Below are positions 51,415-59,961 of a stretch of DNA of 64,000 bases, piece by piece. Origin of the DNA: Rhizobium sp. 2MFCol3.1. GTDB taxonomy: Bacteria; Pseudomonadota; Alphaproteobacteria; Rhizobiales; Rhizobiaceae. Within the stretch, counting starts at the first letter, position 1. Each line of letters starts with the position of its first letter. The notes beneath the pieces were generated by a model. It saw only the letters and a program-made list of their open reading frames with translations. It did no database searches and was not told the DNA's origin. The translations under genes and the position numbers were made by a program. The DNA lies in assembly GCF_000377565.1 (NCBI RefSeq), contig NZ_KB898375.1, forward strand, positions 1 through 64,000, in the 5' to 3' direction.

Positions 51415-51840
51415 GTGCCCGTCAATTTTCTCCTCGCCACCGCGCTGATCGCGGCCACAGTCGCCATACAGGCCGTCTTCATGGAGATCGGGCTTCGCGC
51501 CATCCGGCACGCGGAGCCTGGATATCTCGGCCGCCATGCCACGATCGCGACCGTCGCCTGGGTCAGCTATCTGCTGATCCCGATCAGTCTCGATATCTGC
51601 CTTTGGGCGCTCCTCTACTATCTGATCGGCGCGCTGCCATCGCTTGACGACGCCATCTATTTCTCCACCGCGACCTTCACGACCGTCGGCTTTGGCGATG
51701 TCGTGCTTGGCAAGGAGTGGCGGCAGATTTCGGCTTTCGAGGCGGTCAACGGCTGGATCATCTTCGGCTGGGCGACGGCGCTGATCATGGCGGTGATCCA
51801 GCGCCTGTATTTCCGGGACGGCAAGGCGAACGACGCGTGA
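51415..51840 (+). CDS. Two-helix potassium channel-like protein
   Basis: The 141-residue protein has the ion-channel pore signature FSTATFTTVGFGDVVLG, with the TVGFGD selectivity filter. Helices before it (LLATALIAATVAIQAVFMEI and SYLLIPISLDICLWALLYYL) and after it (FEAVNGWIIFGWATALIMAV) form a short channel subunit; there is no cytoplasmic regulatory domain. The GTG start has GGAGG six bases upstream. A tetrameric K+ channel is inferred. It is convergent with the EamA gene. Confidence 0.88.
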   Translation: MPVNFLLATALIAATVAIQAVFMEIGLRAIRHAEPGYLGRHATIATVAWVSYLLIPISLDICLWALLYYLIGALPSLDDAIYFSTATFTTVGFGDVVLGKEWRQISAFEAVNGWIIFGWATALIMAVIQRLYFRDGKANDA

Positions 51841-51844
51841 GGTG

Positions 51845-52741
51845 TCAGCTTCGCGAGGTCATGAAGACGCCGACCAGCGTGACGCCGAGACCGACGAACA
51901 TCGTCGGCGTCAGCGGCTCGGAAAACAGCGCCCAGGCCCAGAGCATGGTGACCGGTGGGCTCAGATAGATCGCGGCGCTGACCTTGGCGACCGGGAAGAG
52001 CCGCAGGCTGGTGTAATAGACCGAATAGGCGGCGAAGGTGGCGATCAGCACCAGCCAGACCATGCCGATGGCAAAGTTCTGGGTCATCGGTGGCGCGATG
52101 TCGCCCTGGATCAGGGCGCAGATACCGAAAAGCGCCGAGCCGGTCAGCGTGTGGATGCAGAGGCTCTGGTGTACCGGCATGTGGCCGACGCGCCGGCGCT
52201 TGTGGAGCACGGAGGCGAGCGCAAAGATCAGCATCGAGCCGACGGTCAAGCCGTAAGCCCAGAGCGGAGCCGAGCCGAAGCTCAGGCTATCTAGGGAGAC
52301 GATCAGCACGCCGGCGACGGCGATCGCCGTGCCAAGCCACTGACGGCCGCTCAGGCGCTCGCCAAGCACCGGCTGCGACAGGGTGGCGATGGCGAGCGGC
52401 AGCAAGTCCGAGATCAGCGCCACGAGGCCGGTGGGTACCCGCTGCTCGATCGCCAGCGCGAAGCCGCCGAGATAGAGGAAGACCGACATGACGCCGAACC
52501 ACATTTGCCCGACGATCGCCTTCCGCTGCATGCGCGGGCCGATGGTCAGGGCGAAGGGCAGCAGGATAAGGCCGGACAAAAGCGTGCGCCAGAAGAGCAC
52601 GAGCACGACGCTCGCCTCCTCGCTGGCATAGCGGATGCCGACGAAGCCGGAACTCCAGCCGATGATCAGCAAGGTGGCCATCAGCGGCCAGAGAAGGCGG
52701 TGCTGCTGCTTGGTCGTGGCGGTCAATGCGTGGTCCGTCAT
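51845..52741 (-). CDS. EamA/DMT-family transporter
   Basis: The 298-residue protein has ten helices in two EamA repeats. The first starts LLIIGWSSGFVGIRYASEEA and includes GGFALAIEQRVPTGLVALIS. The second includes YYTSLRLFPVAKVSAAIYLS with PPVTMLWAWALFSEPLTPTM, the standard EamA ending. Members export amino acids and metabolites, and the substrate is not deducible. It is divergent from a LysR regulator at 52916. Confidence 0.9.
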   Translation of the reverse strand: MTDHALTATTKQQHRLLWPLMATLLIIGWSSGFVGIRYASEEASVVLVLFWRTLLSGLILLPFALTIGPRMQRKAIVGQMWFGVMSVFLYLGGFALAIEQRVPTGLVALISDLLPLAIATLSQPVLGERLSGRQWLGTAIAVAGVLIVSLDSLSFGSAPLWAYGLTVGSMLIFALASVLHKRRRVGHMPVHQSLCIHTLTGSALFGICALIQGDIAPPMTQNFAIGMVWLVLIATFAAYSVYYTSLRLFPVAKVSAAIYLSPPVTMLWAWALFSEPLTPTMFVGLGVTLVGVFMTSRS

Positions 52742-52821
52742 TGGTGATCCCTGTCATGCGTCTGCAATCGACCGCTTAAGCCATGGTCGCCAGCCAAGCA
52801 CATGACAAATTTCGATCGTGG

Positions 52822-52848
52822 CATGACTTTCAAACGAATTCAGTCATG
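52822..52848. promoter_or_regulatory. Inverted repeat between the EamA and LysR genes
   Basis: CATGAC at 52822-52827 pairs with GTCATG at 52843-52848, and a further direct copy of CATGAC is at 52801-52806. The site lies in the 174-base divergent region and is a candidate LysR binding site. Confidence 0.4.
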
Positions 52849-52915
52849 GAAGTTTGCAAATGCCGGCTCTTCGTTGCATCCTTTGACCGGCAGCTAACGA
52901 AGAGAGCAGCACGAA

Positions 52916-53806
52916 ATGAGCGACCTGAACAACCGGCGGCTGGAGATCGATGCGCTGCGCGCCATCTGGGCGATCCGTCATCACGGCGGCATCACGCGGG
53001 CGGCGGAAGCGCTCGGCCTGTCGCAATCGGCCGTCAGCCACAAGATCAAGCGGCTGGAAACGAGCCTCGGCTGCGAGCTCCTGAATCGCAAGGCCGGCGC
53101 CACCGCCTTCACCACCGAGGGCGAGGAGCTGCTGGATTATGCCGGCCGCATTCTCGGGCTGCACGACGAGGCGCTGCTCAGCCTGTCGAAGACGACGCTG
53201 GCCGGACGGATCGCGCTGGGCCTCACGGAGGATACGACCTGCTCGGCGCTCGCCCATATTCTCGGCCGCTTTCGCCGGCTGCATCCCGATGTGTCCGTGC
53301 GCACGCAGGTGCGCATGAGCCTGGTGCTGCGGGCAATGCTCGAGCAGGGCGAACTCGACGCGGCGATCGTGCAGGTCTTCGCCCACGAGGTGCGCCCGAC
53401 CGATGTCATCCTGTTTCGAGAGACGCTGCACTGGGTGAAGCATCCGAGCCTGCTCCTGCCGCAAACGGCGTCCGTGCCGTTCCTCTCCTTCCACGACGAT
53501 TGCTTCTATCGCCACTGGGCGCTCGATATCGGGCAGGATGGCGGGATCATGCTGGAGACGGTGTTCGAATGCGCGAGCGCTGCGGGCATTATCGCCGCCG
53601 TCAGCTCCGGCATGGGCGTGGCGCTACTCAACGAGCGGCATCTCAGGCCGGAGATGCAGATCATCACCGACCGCTTCCCGGTCCCTCCCGATCTCGTCTA
53701 CGTGGTCCGTCGCGGCCGCAAGGTGCGCAACGCGGCGCTCGATACGCTGGTGGCGGAGATCGAAAGCGAGATCAGCCGCTATGGCGGGCTGGCGCTGGCC
53801 AGCTGA
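52916..53806 (+). CDS. LysR-family transcriptional regulator
   Basis: The 296-residue protein has an N-terminal winged helix-turn-helix (LRAIWAIRHHGGITRAAEAL, then GLSQSAVSHKIKRLETSLGC) and a substrate-binding domain from about residue 95 (IALGLTEDTTCSALAHILGR). Length and layout are normal. It is divergent from the EamA transporter and likely controls it. A bidirectional terminator follows. Confidence 0.92.
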   Translation: MSDLNNRRLEIDALRAIWAIRHHGGITRAAEALGLSQSAVSHKIKRLETSLGCELLNRKAGATAFTTEGEELLDYAGRILGLHDEALLSLSKTTLAGRIALGLTEDTTCSALAHILGRFRRLHPDVSVRTQVRMSLVLRAMLEQGELDAAIVQVFAHEVRPTDVILFRETLHWVKHPSLLLPQTASVPFLSFHDDCFYRHWALDIGQDGGIMLETVFECASAAGIIAAVSSGMGVALLNERHLRPEMQIITDRFPVPPDLVYVVRRGRKVRNAALDTLVAEIESEISRYGGLALAS

Positions 53807-53835
53807 GGTTTTCGGCCAGTTGGATCCTCAACGCG

Positions 53836-53868
53836 AAAGGGGCCGCGCGATGCGCAGCCCCTTTCCTT
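53836..53868. terminator. Bidirectional terminator between LysR and chemoreceptor genes
   Basis: AAAGGGGC (53836-53843) pairs with GCCCCTTT (53857-53864), followed by CCTTTCC on the plus strand and TTTCGC on the minus strand. It lies 30 bases from each of the two convergent stops. Confidence 0.65.
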
Positions 53869-53892
53869 TCCTGTCGATGATCAGGCGTTCGA

Positions 53893-55827
53893 TCAGAACT
53901 CCGACCATTCCTCCTTGACGGCCGCGGCACTTGCGCCGCCGCCACCGAAGGCGCGGGCAACGCTGCGCTTCAGCGCATTGGCCGGCGAAGCGACCGGGCG
54001 CGAGGCGGGAGTGGCGGTTGCGGCGCGCGGTGCGGCGCGGTCGTTGCCGAGGTTGAACTGGCGCAGCAGATCGTCCAGCGCCATGGCTTCCTGGGCGAGC
54101 GAGTGGCTGGCGGCCGTCTGTTCCTCGACCATGGCGGCGTTCTGCTGTGTGCCCTGGTCCATGTTGTTGACGGCGGTGTTGATCTCCTGCAGGCCGATCG
54201 ACTGCTCGCGCGTGGCGGTGACGATGGCGCCGACATGGCGGTTGATCTCCTGCACGGCGCCGACGATCTCCGACAGAGCCTTGCCGGTTTCGCCGACCAG
54301 CGAGACGCCGGAATTGACCTGCGTGCCAGACGTATTGATCAGCGCCTTGATTTCCTTGGCGGCATTGGCCGAGCGCTGGGCGAGCTCGCGCACTTCCTGG
54401 GCGACGACCGCGAAGCCCTTGCCGGCTTCACCGGCGCGTGCGGCCTCGACGCCGGCGTTCAGCGCCAGCAGGTTGGTCTGGAAGGCGATGTCGTCGATGA
54501 CACCGATGATGTTGGAGATCTCGCCCGACGACTTCTCGATTTCCTGCATGGCGGTGACGGCCTTGCGGACGACCTCACCGGAGCGCTCGGCGCCGAGACG
54601 GGTGCGCTCGACCAGCTGGCCGACATCCTCGGCGCGCTTGGCGCTGTCGCGGACCGTGGTGGTGACTTCTTCAAGCGCTGCTGCCGTTTCCTCGACGGCT
54701 GCGGCCTGCTGCTCGGTGCGGCGGGCCAGATCGTCGGCTGCGGTGCGGATCTCGCCGGCGCCGGCATTGATGGCAGACGCGTTGTGGCCGACCGACTGCA
54801 GGGCTGCCTGCAGCTTTTCGACGGCATGGTTGAAGTCGTTGCGCAGGCGGTCGAACTGGGGCGCAAAGGCGGTGGTGATGCGGATCGCGACATTGCCGTT
54901 GGCAAGGCCGGAGAGACCATCGGCGAGGTTGTCGATGGCGAAGCGCAGTTCGCTTTCCTCGCGCGCCTTCTGCTCGTCGCCCATCTGGCGCTGGCGTTCG
55001 GCGTCTCCACGCATGCGATCGGTTTCGCCGGCCAGGCGCAGCTTCTCGATCGCCGCGTTCTTGAACACCAGCACCGACTGCGCCATGCGGCCGACTTCGT
55101 CCTGGCGATCAAGTGCCGGAACCTCGATATCGTTCTGGCCACCGGCCAGACGGCCCATGGCGGATGTCATGCCGACGATCGGGCGAACGATGCTGCGCGA
55201 CAGCATCCAGGCAAGAACGACGGCAGCAAGGGCCGCGAAGATGCCGCCGAAGAGCAGCGTCATGTTGAGCGCGGCACTTGCATCGGCCTTGATGGCGGAA
55301 AGGGCTGCGGATTCATCACGCGCGGCTTGCTTGATCTTGGCCGAGGCCTGGCGGAAGCCATCGAGCTGGCCCTTGGTCTCGTTGACGCCGATCTTGACGA
55401 TCTGGTCGATCGGCATGTCGGTTTCCTTGCGCGCCTTGCTCTGCGGCACGGCGAGCTGGTTGAAGTAGAGGTCGGCAGCCTTCTGCATGGCGTCGATCTG
55501 GCCCAGGAACTCGGTCTTGCCCGCGGCCGTCTGCTTGGCGGCGGCAATCGCGTTCAGCATGCGGTCGCGGTTGTTGAAGAGATCGCCATAGGTGCTGTCG
55601 CTCTTGAAGAGCAGGAAGCCGCGCAGGTTCACGGCCTGCTCCAGCATGGCCTGCAGCGCGTCGTCGATCTGGTTGACCAGCAGCTCCGACCGCTTTTCCT
55701 CGACGGCAGCTTCCGCCACGGCGCCGGCCTTCGAATAGACGAAGGCGGAGACGGATACAAAAATGAGAATGAGAGCCGCGAAGGTCGCGGCGAGCTTACC
55801 GTTCAGGGACATGTTTCTAGCAAACAT
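53893..55827 (-). CDS. Methyl-accepting chemotaxis protein with CheR/CheB tether
   Basis: The 644-residue chemoreceptor has an N-terminal helix (AATFAALILIFVSVSAFVYS), a periplasmic four-helix-bundle type sensor (about 35-190), a second helix (LLFGGIFAALAAVVLAWMLS), HAMP (SIVRPIVGMTSAMGRLAGGQ), and a signalling domain with the hairpin tip DDIAFQTNLLALNAGVEAAR. The last residues EEWSEF fit the xWxxF pentapeptide that docks CheR/CheB. The ATG at 55827 follows AGGAAAG. The ligand is unknown. Confidence 0.95.
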   Translation of the reverse strand: MFARNMSLNGKLAATFAALILIFVSVSAFVYSKAGAVAEAAVEEKRSELLVNQIDDALQAMLEQAVNLRGFLLFKSDSTYGDLFNNRDRMLNAIAAAKQTAAGKTEFLGQIDAMQKAADLYFNQLAVPQSKARKETDMPIDQIVKIGVNETKGQLDGFRQASAKIKQAARDESAALSAIKADASAALNMTLLFGGIFAALAAVVLAWMLSRSIVRPIVGMTSAMGRLAGGQNDIEVPALDRQDEVGRMAQSVLVFKNAAIEKLRLAGETDRMRGDAERQRQMGDEQKAREESELRFAIDNLADGLSGLANGNVAIRITTAFAPQFDRLRNDFNHAVEKLQAALQSVGHNASAINAGAGEIRTAADDLARRTEQQAAAVEETAAALEEVTTTVRDSAKRAEDVGQLVERTRLGAERSGEVVRKAVTAMQEIEKSSGEISNIIGVIDDIAFQTNLLALNAGVEAARAGEAGKGFAVVAQEVRELAQRSANAAKEIKALINTSGTQVNSGVSLVGETGKALSEIVGAVQEINRHVGAIVTATREQSIGLQEINTAVNNMDQGTQQNAAMVEEQTAASHSLAQEAMALDDLLRQFNLGNDRAAPRAATATPASRPVASPANALKRSVARAFGGGGASAAAVKEEWSEF

Positions 55828-56284
55828 CAGTCGGTCTTTCCTGGGCGCCTGGCGCCATGGCAAATCGGGCACGCGTCAGCGCGTGCGGGGAAACTATCAA
55901 CGAGGGAAAACATGATCGGCGGTAGGATTTTAAGCCATCATGGCGAACGCGGTTTTCGGCCGCTGCAATCGACGGCGACACTAGCCACGGAAAATTTAAA
56001 ATTGTTTAAGTCGGCGCGGCAACTGGTCGCAGTTTATCTTGGAAAACCGCTGTGCAGCAGGGTGAGCAGCCTACTTGAGAGCAACATCAACCACTGAACA
56101 ACCGCGCAGGTTGTAGCTCTCTTCAAACTCACACAGGACAGGCTAATTTCGTCGTTGCTTGGATAGATCCGCCGTGATGGAAGCTATTACGCCTGCCGCG
56201 CGGCGATCGGGGCGCGGTGGCGGACAAACACCCCAAACCAACAAAAGGCTTGCAACGGGCCGCATTGCCCGGCATGGACAGGCC
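55828..56284. other. Intergenic region of 457 bp between chemoreceptor and tlyA
   Basis: No gene is supported. The segment has an AT-rich patch (AAAATTTAAAATTGTTTAA near 55990-56010) that could carry the chemoreceptor promoter on the minus strand. A frame open upstream of tlyA (from 56159) has composition unlike the family and is not counted as coding. Confidence 0.45.
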
Positions 56285-57031
56285 ATGTCCGATCAAAATA
56301 CACAACGCATCGACCAGCTCCTCGTCAGCCTGGGTCTTTTTGCCAGCCGTTCGCGCGCCCGCGACGCGGTCAGCCGCGGCACCGTCAAGGTCGACGGCAA
56401 GGTCGTCACCAAGGCCGGCGCCGTCTTCGGCGAAGATGTCTCGATCGAGATCGATGATCCCGCGCAGGAATACGTCTCGCGCGCGGCGCTGAAGCTTGCG
56501 GCCGCGCTCGATCACTTCAAGCTCGATCCGACGGGCCATCACTGTCTCGATGTCGGCGCCTCCACCGGCGGCTTTACCGAAGTGCTGCTCGAACGCGGCG
56601 CCGCGCATGTGACCGCGATCGACGTCGGCCACGGCCAGATGCACCCACGGCTTGCCGAAAATCCCGATGTAACCAATATCGAGGGCCTGAACGCGCGCAA
56701 TCTGGAGGCCGAGGATATCGGCCATCCCCTCACCTTCATCGTCTCCGACGTTTCCTTCATCACGCTGAAGCTGGCGCTGGCGCCGGCGCTCGATCTCGCT
56801 GAGCCGGGTGCTACGGCCGTGCTGCTGGTCAAGCCGCAGTTCGAGGCTGGCCGCGAGGCGATCGGCAAGGGCGGCATGCTGAAGGACCCTTCGACCGCGC
56901 CCGCCGTTGCCGCCGAACTGGAGCGCTGGTTCGTCGAAGACATGGGCTGGACCAGCCTCGGGCTGATCCCCTCGCCGATTTCGGGCGGGGATGGTAACCA
57001 GGAATATCTACTCGCAGGAACGAAGCCGTGA
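56285..57031 (+). CDS. tlyA: TlyA-family rRNA methyltransferase/hemolysin-like protein
   Basis: The 248-residue protein has an N-terminal S4 RNA-binding domain (RIDQLLVSLGLFASRSRARD, RGTVKVDGKVVTKAG) and a FtsJ-like methyltransferase domain with the SAM motif CLDVGASTGGFTEVLLERGA, VTAIDVGHGQMHP and VSDVSFITLKLALAPAL. TlyA enzymes 2'-O-methylate rRNA. The ATG at 56285 fits the S4 start. Its TGA overlaps the GTG of the next methyltransferase gene, so the two are coupled. Confidence 0.94.
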   Translation: MSDQNTQRIDQLLVSLGLFASRSRARDAVSRGTVKVDGKVVTKAGAVFGEDVSIEIDDPAQEYVSRAALKLAAALDHFKLDPTGHHCLDVGASTGGFTEVLLERGAAHVTAIDVGHGQMHPRLAENPDVTNIEGLNARNLEAEDIGHPLTFIVSDVSFITLKLALAPALDLAEPGATAVLLVKPQFEAGREAIGKGGMLKDPSTAPAVAAELERWFVEDMGWTSLGLIPSPISGGDGNQEYLLAGTKP

Positions 57032-58278
57032 GCACCGAAACAGTCACCATCCAGAAGCTCGGCGCCCAGGGCGACGGCATCGCCAACGGCACTGATGGCC
57101 CCGTCTACGTGCCCTTCACGCTGCCGGGCGAGACGGTCGCCATTGCGCGCGTCAAGAGCCAGGGCACGGTGATGTCGATCACCACGCCCTCGCCGGACCG
57201 GCAGGAGCCGCACTGTCGGCACTTCGGGCCCGATGGCGTCAACGGCACCTGCGGCGGCTGCACGCTGCAGCACGCAGGTGATGCGGTCTATCGCGGCTTC
57301 AAGCGCCAGCTGGTCATCGATGCGCTGAAATCCAAGGGTCTCACACCTGAAGTCGGCGAACTCGTCGTCGCTCATCCCGGCGAGCGCCGCCGCGTGACAT
57401 TCGCCGCGCGCAAGACCGAGAAAGAGATGCTCATCGGCTTCAACCAGGCCGAAAGCCATCACCTCGTCAATATCGAGGAATGTCCCATCTCGTCGGCAAG
57501 CCTCATTGCGCGGCTGCCGGCGATCAAGGCGATCGGCGCAGCCCTTGCCGTCAACGCCGAGGCGTTCCGCATCACCGTGCTGGAAACGGCGACCGGCCTC
57601 GACATCGCCGCCGACGGCCTGAAGAAGCTTTCGGACCAGCAGCGGCGCAAGGCGACCGAGACCGTGCTTTCGATGCGCGGGATCGCCCGCGTCTCCGTCA
57701 ATGGCGAGATCCTGATCGAACCGGTGAAGCCGATGCTCGATTTCGGCGGCGTCCAGGTATCGCCACCGGCGGGAAGCTTCACGCAGGCGACAAAGCCGGC
57801 GGAAGAAGCGATGTCCGAGCTGGTGCTTGCCCATGTCGGCAAATCCAAGCGCATCGCCGACCTCTTCGCGGGCACCGGAACCTTCTCGCTCAGGCTGGCA
57901 CGGATCGGCCGGGTGCATGCGGTTGAAAGCGAAGACAAGCCGCTTGCGGCACTCGACCACGCCGCGCGCAACACGCAGGGGATCAAGCCCGTCAGCGTCG
58001 AGCGCCGCGACCTGTTTCGCCGGCCGCTGATGACCTCGGAACTCAAGGTCTACGATGCCGTTGTCTTCGACCCGCCGCGCGCGGGTGCCGAGTTCCAATG
58101 CAAGGAGCTTGCCCGCTCGACGGTCAAGAAGATCGCCGCCGTCAGCTGCAACCCGCTGACGCTTGCACGCGACCTCGCCATTCTCGTCGAGGGCGGCTAT
58201 CGCATCACCTCGGTGACGCCGATCGACCAGTTCCTCTGGACCTCGCATGTCGAGGTGGTGGCAACGCTGGAGAAGTAA
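57028..58278 (+). CDS. 23S rRNA (uracil-5-)-methyltransferase (RlmD/RumA family)
   Basis: The 416-residue protein has a TRAM-like N-terminus (IQKLGAQGDGIANGTDGPVY), an iron-sulfur cysteine set in PHCRHFGPDGVNGTCGGCTL, a methyltransferase domain with LFAGTGTFSLRLARIGRVHA, and the catalytic AVSCNPLTLARDL with the nucleophilic Cys. It should methylate a uridine in 23S rRNA; whether the site equals U1939 cannot be told. The GTG start is inside the tlyA stop. Confidence 0.93.
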   Translation: MSTETVTIQKLGAQGDGIANGTDGPVYVPFTLPGETVAIARVKSQGTVMSITTPSPDRQEPHCRHFGPDGVNGTCGGCTLQHAGDAVYRGFKRQLVIDALKSKGLTPEVGELVVAHPGERRRVTFAARKTEKEMLIGFNQAESHHLVNIEECPISSASLIARLPAIKAIGAALAVNAEAFRITVLETATGLDIAADGLKKLSDQQRRKATETVLSMRGIARVSVNGEILIEPVKPMLDFGGVQVSPPAGSFTQATKPAEEAMSELVLAHVGKSKRIADLFAGTGTFSLRLARIGRVHAVESEDKPLAALDHAARNTQGIKPVSVERRDLFRRPLMTSELKVYDAVVFDPPRAGAEFQCKELARSTVKKIAAVSCNPLTLARDLAILVEGGYRITSVTPIDQFLWTSHVEVVATLEK

Positions 58279-58308
58279 ACCCGGCGTCCTTCCGCTTCCG
58301 GATAGAGA

Positions 58309-58917
58309 TCAGCTAGCGGTCCGCAACAGGCCGCCGGCCAAGTGCTTGAAGGCATCGACCACCTTTTCCAGAACCGCATGGGGATCATCGGCCGCGGCGA
58401 TCCAGAGTGCTGCGTTGAGCGCCGCGCCGTTGATCAGCCGCGCGGCGGCTTCGGCATCCACGGGCTTGACGATACCGTCTGCAATCAGCGCCTCGATGGT
58501 CTCAGTGCTTGTGCGCAGGCAGGCGGTCTGGTTCGGCCATTGCGAGGGATCGCCGAGCACGGCGGGGCCATCGAGCAGCATGATCCGCTGAATCTCGGGC
58601 TCGAGCGCCATCTCGATATAGGCGATGCCTTCGTTGAGGAAACCCTCCCACGGCGTCCGGCCCTGTGCCTGCGCTGCGCGCTGGCGCACCAGCATCTCGG
58701 CGTCGATCTGGTCGATGACGGCCTGCAGCAGCCCCTTCTTGTCGCCGAAATTGTGATAGAGCGCGCCGCGCGTCAGGCCCGCTTCGGCGGTGAAATCATC
58801 CATCGACGAGGCAGCGTAACCCTTTGTGGCAAAAGCCTTTCGGCCGGCCGCGATGAGCTTTGCCCGGGTTTCCTCGACCATCTGCGCGCGCGTTCTTGCC
58901 GTCACCCTTGCCTCCAT
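58309..58917 (-). CDS. TetR-family repressor
   Basis: The 202-residue protein has the TetR helix-turn-helix at residues 15-65 (ETRAKLIAAGRKAFATKGYA, DDFTAEAGLTRGALYHNFGD) and a C-terminal ligand-binding part including EIQRIMLLDGPAVLGDPSQW, which resembles TetR_C-type regulators of xenobiotic responses. Its start is seven bases from the first of three similar palindromes, and the RidA-type gene is divergent, so it probably represses both itself and that gene. Confidence 0.92.
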   Translation of the reverse strand: MEARVTARTRAQMVEETRAKLIAAGRKAFATKGYAASSMDDFTAEAGLTRGALYHNFGDKKGLLQAVIDQIDAEMLVRQRAAQAQGRTPWEGFLNEGIAYIEMALEPEIQRIMLLDGPAVLGDPSQWPNQTACLRTSTETIEALIADGIVKPVDAEAAARLINGAALNAALWIAAADDPHAVLEKVVDAFKHLAGGLLRTAS

Positions 58918-58923
58918 AAATTA

Positions 58924-58990
58924 GCATACGCGACGTATGCGTATTGACATACGCGGCGTATGCCAGCATATATTCACATACGGGGCGTAT
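58924..58990 (+). promoter_or_regulatory. Triple palindromic operator overlapping a promoter
   Basis: Three related sites are visible: GCATACGCGACGTATGC (58924-58940), CATACGCGGCGTATG (58948-58962) and CATACGGGGCGTAT (58977-58990). Consensus is CATACGnGnCGTATG. TTGACA at 58944-58949 and CATATA at 58967-58972, 17 bases apart, form a promoter facing the RidA gene, with the second site inside the spacer. This arrangement fits TetR repression. Confidence 0.75.
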
Positions 58991-59107
58991 ATCATTTGCG
59001 CACCCGGGAGTGAAGAGCAGAGATCCTGGTGACGCGTTACAACGTGTCGTGCCCCTTGGCGCGACGGCGGACGCCTGGACCTTGCCTTGTTGAAACAGGA
59101 GCATGAC

Positions 59108-59506
59108 ATGACCAAACGCGACGCAATCTTCCCCGCCGGCCGACAGGCGCTTTATGAGATCAACCGCTATTCGGCGGCGATCCGCTCCGGCGACCTTCTC
59201 TTCGTCTCCGGCCAGGTGGGCAGCCGCGAGGATGGATCGCCCGAGCCGGAGTTCTCGAAACAGGTGCAACGCGCCTTCGACAATCTCGCGGCCGTGCTTA
59301 AGGCTGCCGGCGCCGACTTCGACGACATCATCGACGTGACGACGTTTCACACCGATCCCGAAAACCAGTTCGCGGCGATCAACGAAGTCCGCTTGAAAGC
59401 CTTCGGCGAAGCGCCCTATCCGAACTGGACTGCCGTCGGCGTCAACTGGCTGGCGGGCTTCGATTTCGAGATCAAGGTGATCGCCCGCATCCCGCAGGCG
59501 AGCTGA
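59108..59506 (+). CDS. RidA/YjgF-family protein
   Basis: The 132-residue protein shows the Rid fold: SAAIRSGDLLFVSGQVGSRE, QVQRAFDNLAAVLKAAGADF, DDIIDVTTFHTDP and a C-terminal YPNWTAVGVNWLAGFDFEIK. RidA proper needs an Arg near residue 105 (PARS motif) to deaminate enamines. Here that segment reads YPNWTAV without the Arg, so this is one of the Rid subfamilies of other or unknown activity. AGGAG lies eight bases before the ATG. The triple operator and TetR gene lie upstream. Confidence 0.88.
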   Translation: MTKRDAIFPAGRQALYEINRYSAAIRSGDLLFVSGQVGSREDGSPEPEFSKQVQRAFDNLAAVLKAAGADFDDIIDVTTFHTDPENQFAAINEVRLKAFGEAPYPNWTAVGVNWLAGFDFEIKVIARIPQAS

Positions 59507-59664
59507 TCCTCTTGGCTTCCGCTGCACCTGCGCGGAGCGTGAGTGCAGCGGGAATTCAACAGAATTTCCTAATGATCATCCAGCTCGGCAGAATATAATT
59601 CATCTATAAATTCATCTATGATAAATAATCTGCGTGTATCAATGGATAATACACGGAGGATAAT

Positions 59665-59880
59665 ATGTTTGTTATTTCCATTGATGATCATGGCGACGAA
59701 CGGAATTTCCTGGCGACATCCTTCAATATTGATCGGGGCGTCGTGATTGCCACGATATGCGGCATGAAGCGCAAATTCGATGCTGCCGATGTCATCGATA
59801 TTCTACCGGTGGAGCCGCTTTCGGCCCGCAACAACCGTTTCATCGCGGAGCAGCCCGAGCGCCAGCGGATGCACGGATAA
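59665..59880 (+). CDS. Small hypothetical protein, 71 residues
   Basis: The frame starts MFVISIDDHGDERNFLATSF after a strong GGAGGA site and continues VIATICGMKRKFDAADVIDI with a C-terminal charged tail. It is soluble and has no recognised family. The upstream region is AT-rich with two direct copies of AATTCATCTAT (59597-59607 and 59609-59619) and an inverted repeat GTGTAT/ATACAC (59634-59654) directly before the binding site. A clear terminator follows, so it is a complete single-gene unit. Confidence 0.65.
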   Translation: MFVISIDDHGDERNFLATSFNIDRGVVIATICGMKRKFDAADVIDILPVEPLSARNNRFIAEQPERQRMHG

Positions 59881-59913
59881 CGGGTTTCCCCGATCTTTCC
59901 AAGTCCGTAAAAG

Positions 59914-59940
59914 AACGCCCGCGACATGCGCGGGCGTTTT
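59914..59940 (+). terminator. Rho-independent terminator
   Basis: CGCCCGCG (59916-59923) pairs with CGCGGGCG (59929-59936) around a five-base loop, followed by TTTT. It ends the small gene at 59665-59880 and may also end the convergent chemoreceptor transcript. Confidence 0.85.
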
Positions 59941-59961
59941 GTCGTTTATGACACCGATCGA

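Noticed and set aside
54103..56097. Long plus-strand frame of 664 codons opposite the chemoreceptor
   Set aside because: It is the antisense reading of a GC-rich coding region with repetitive acidic text. The minus strand carries a complete chemoreceptor with all expected domains.
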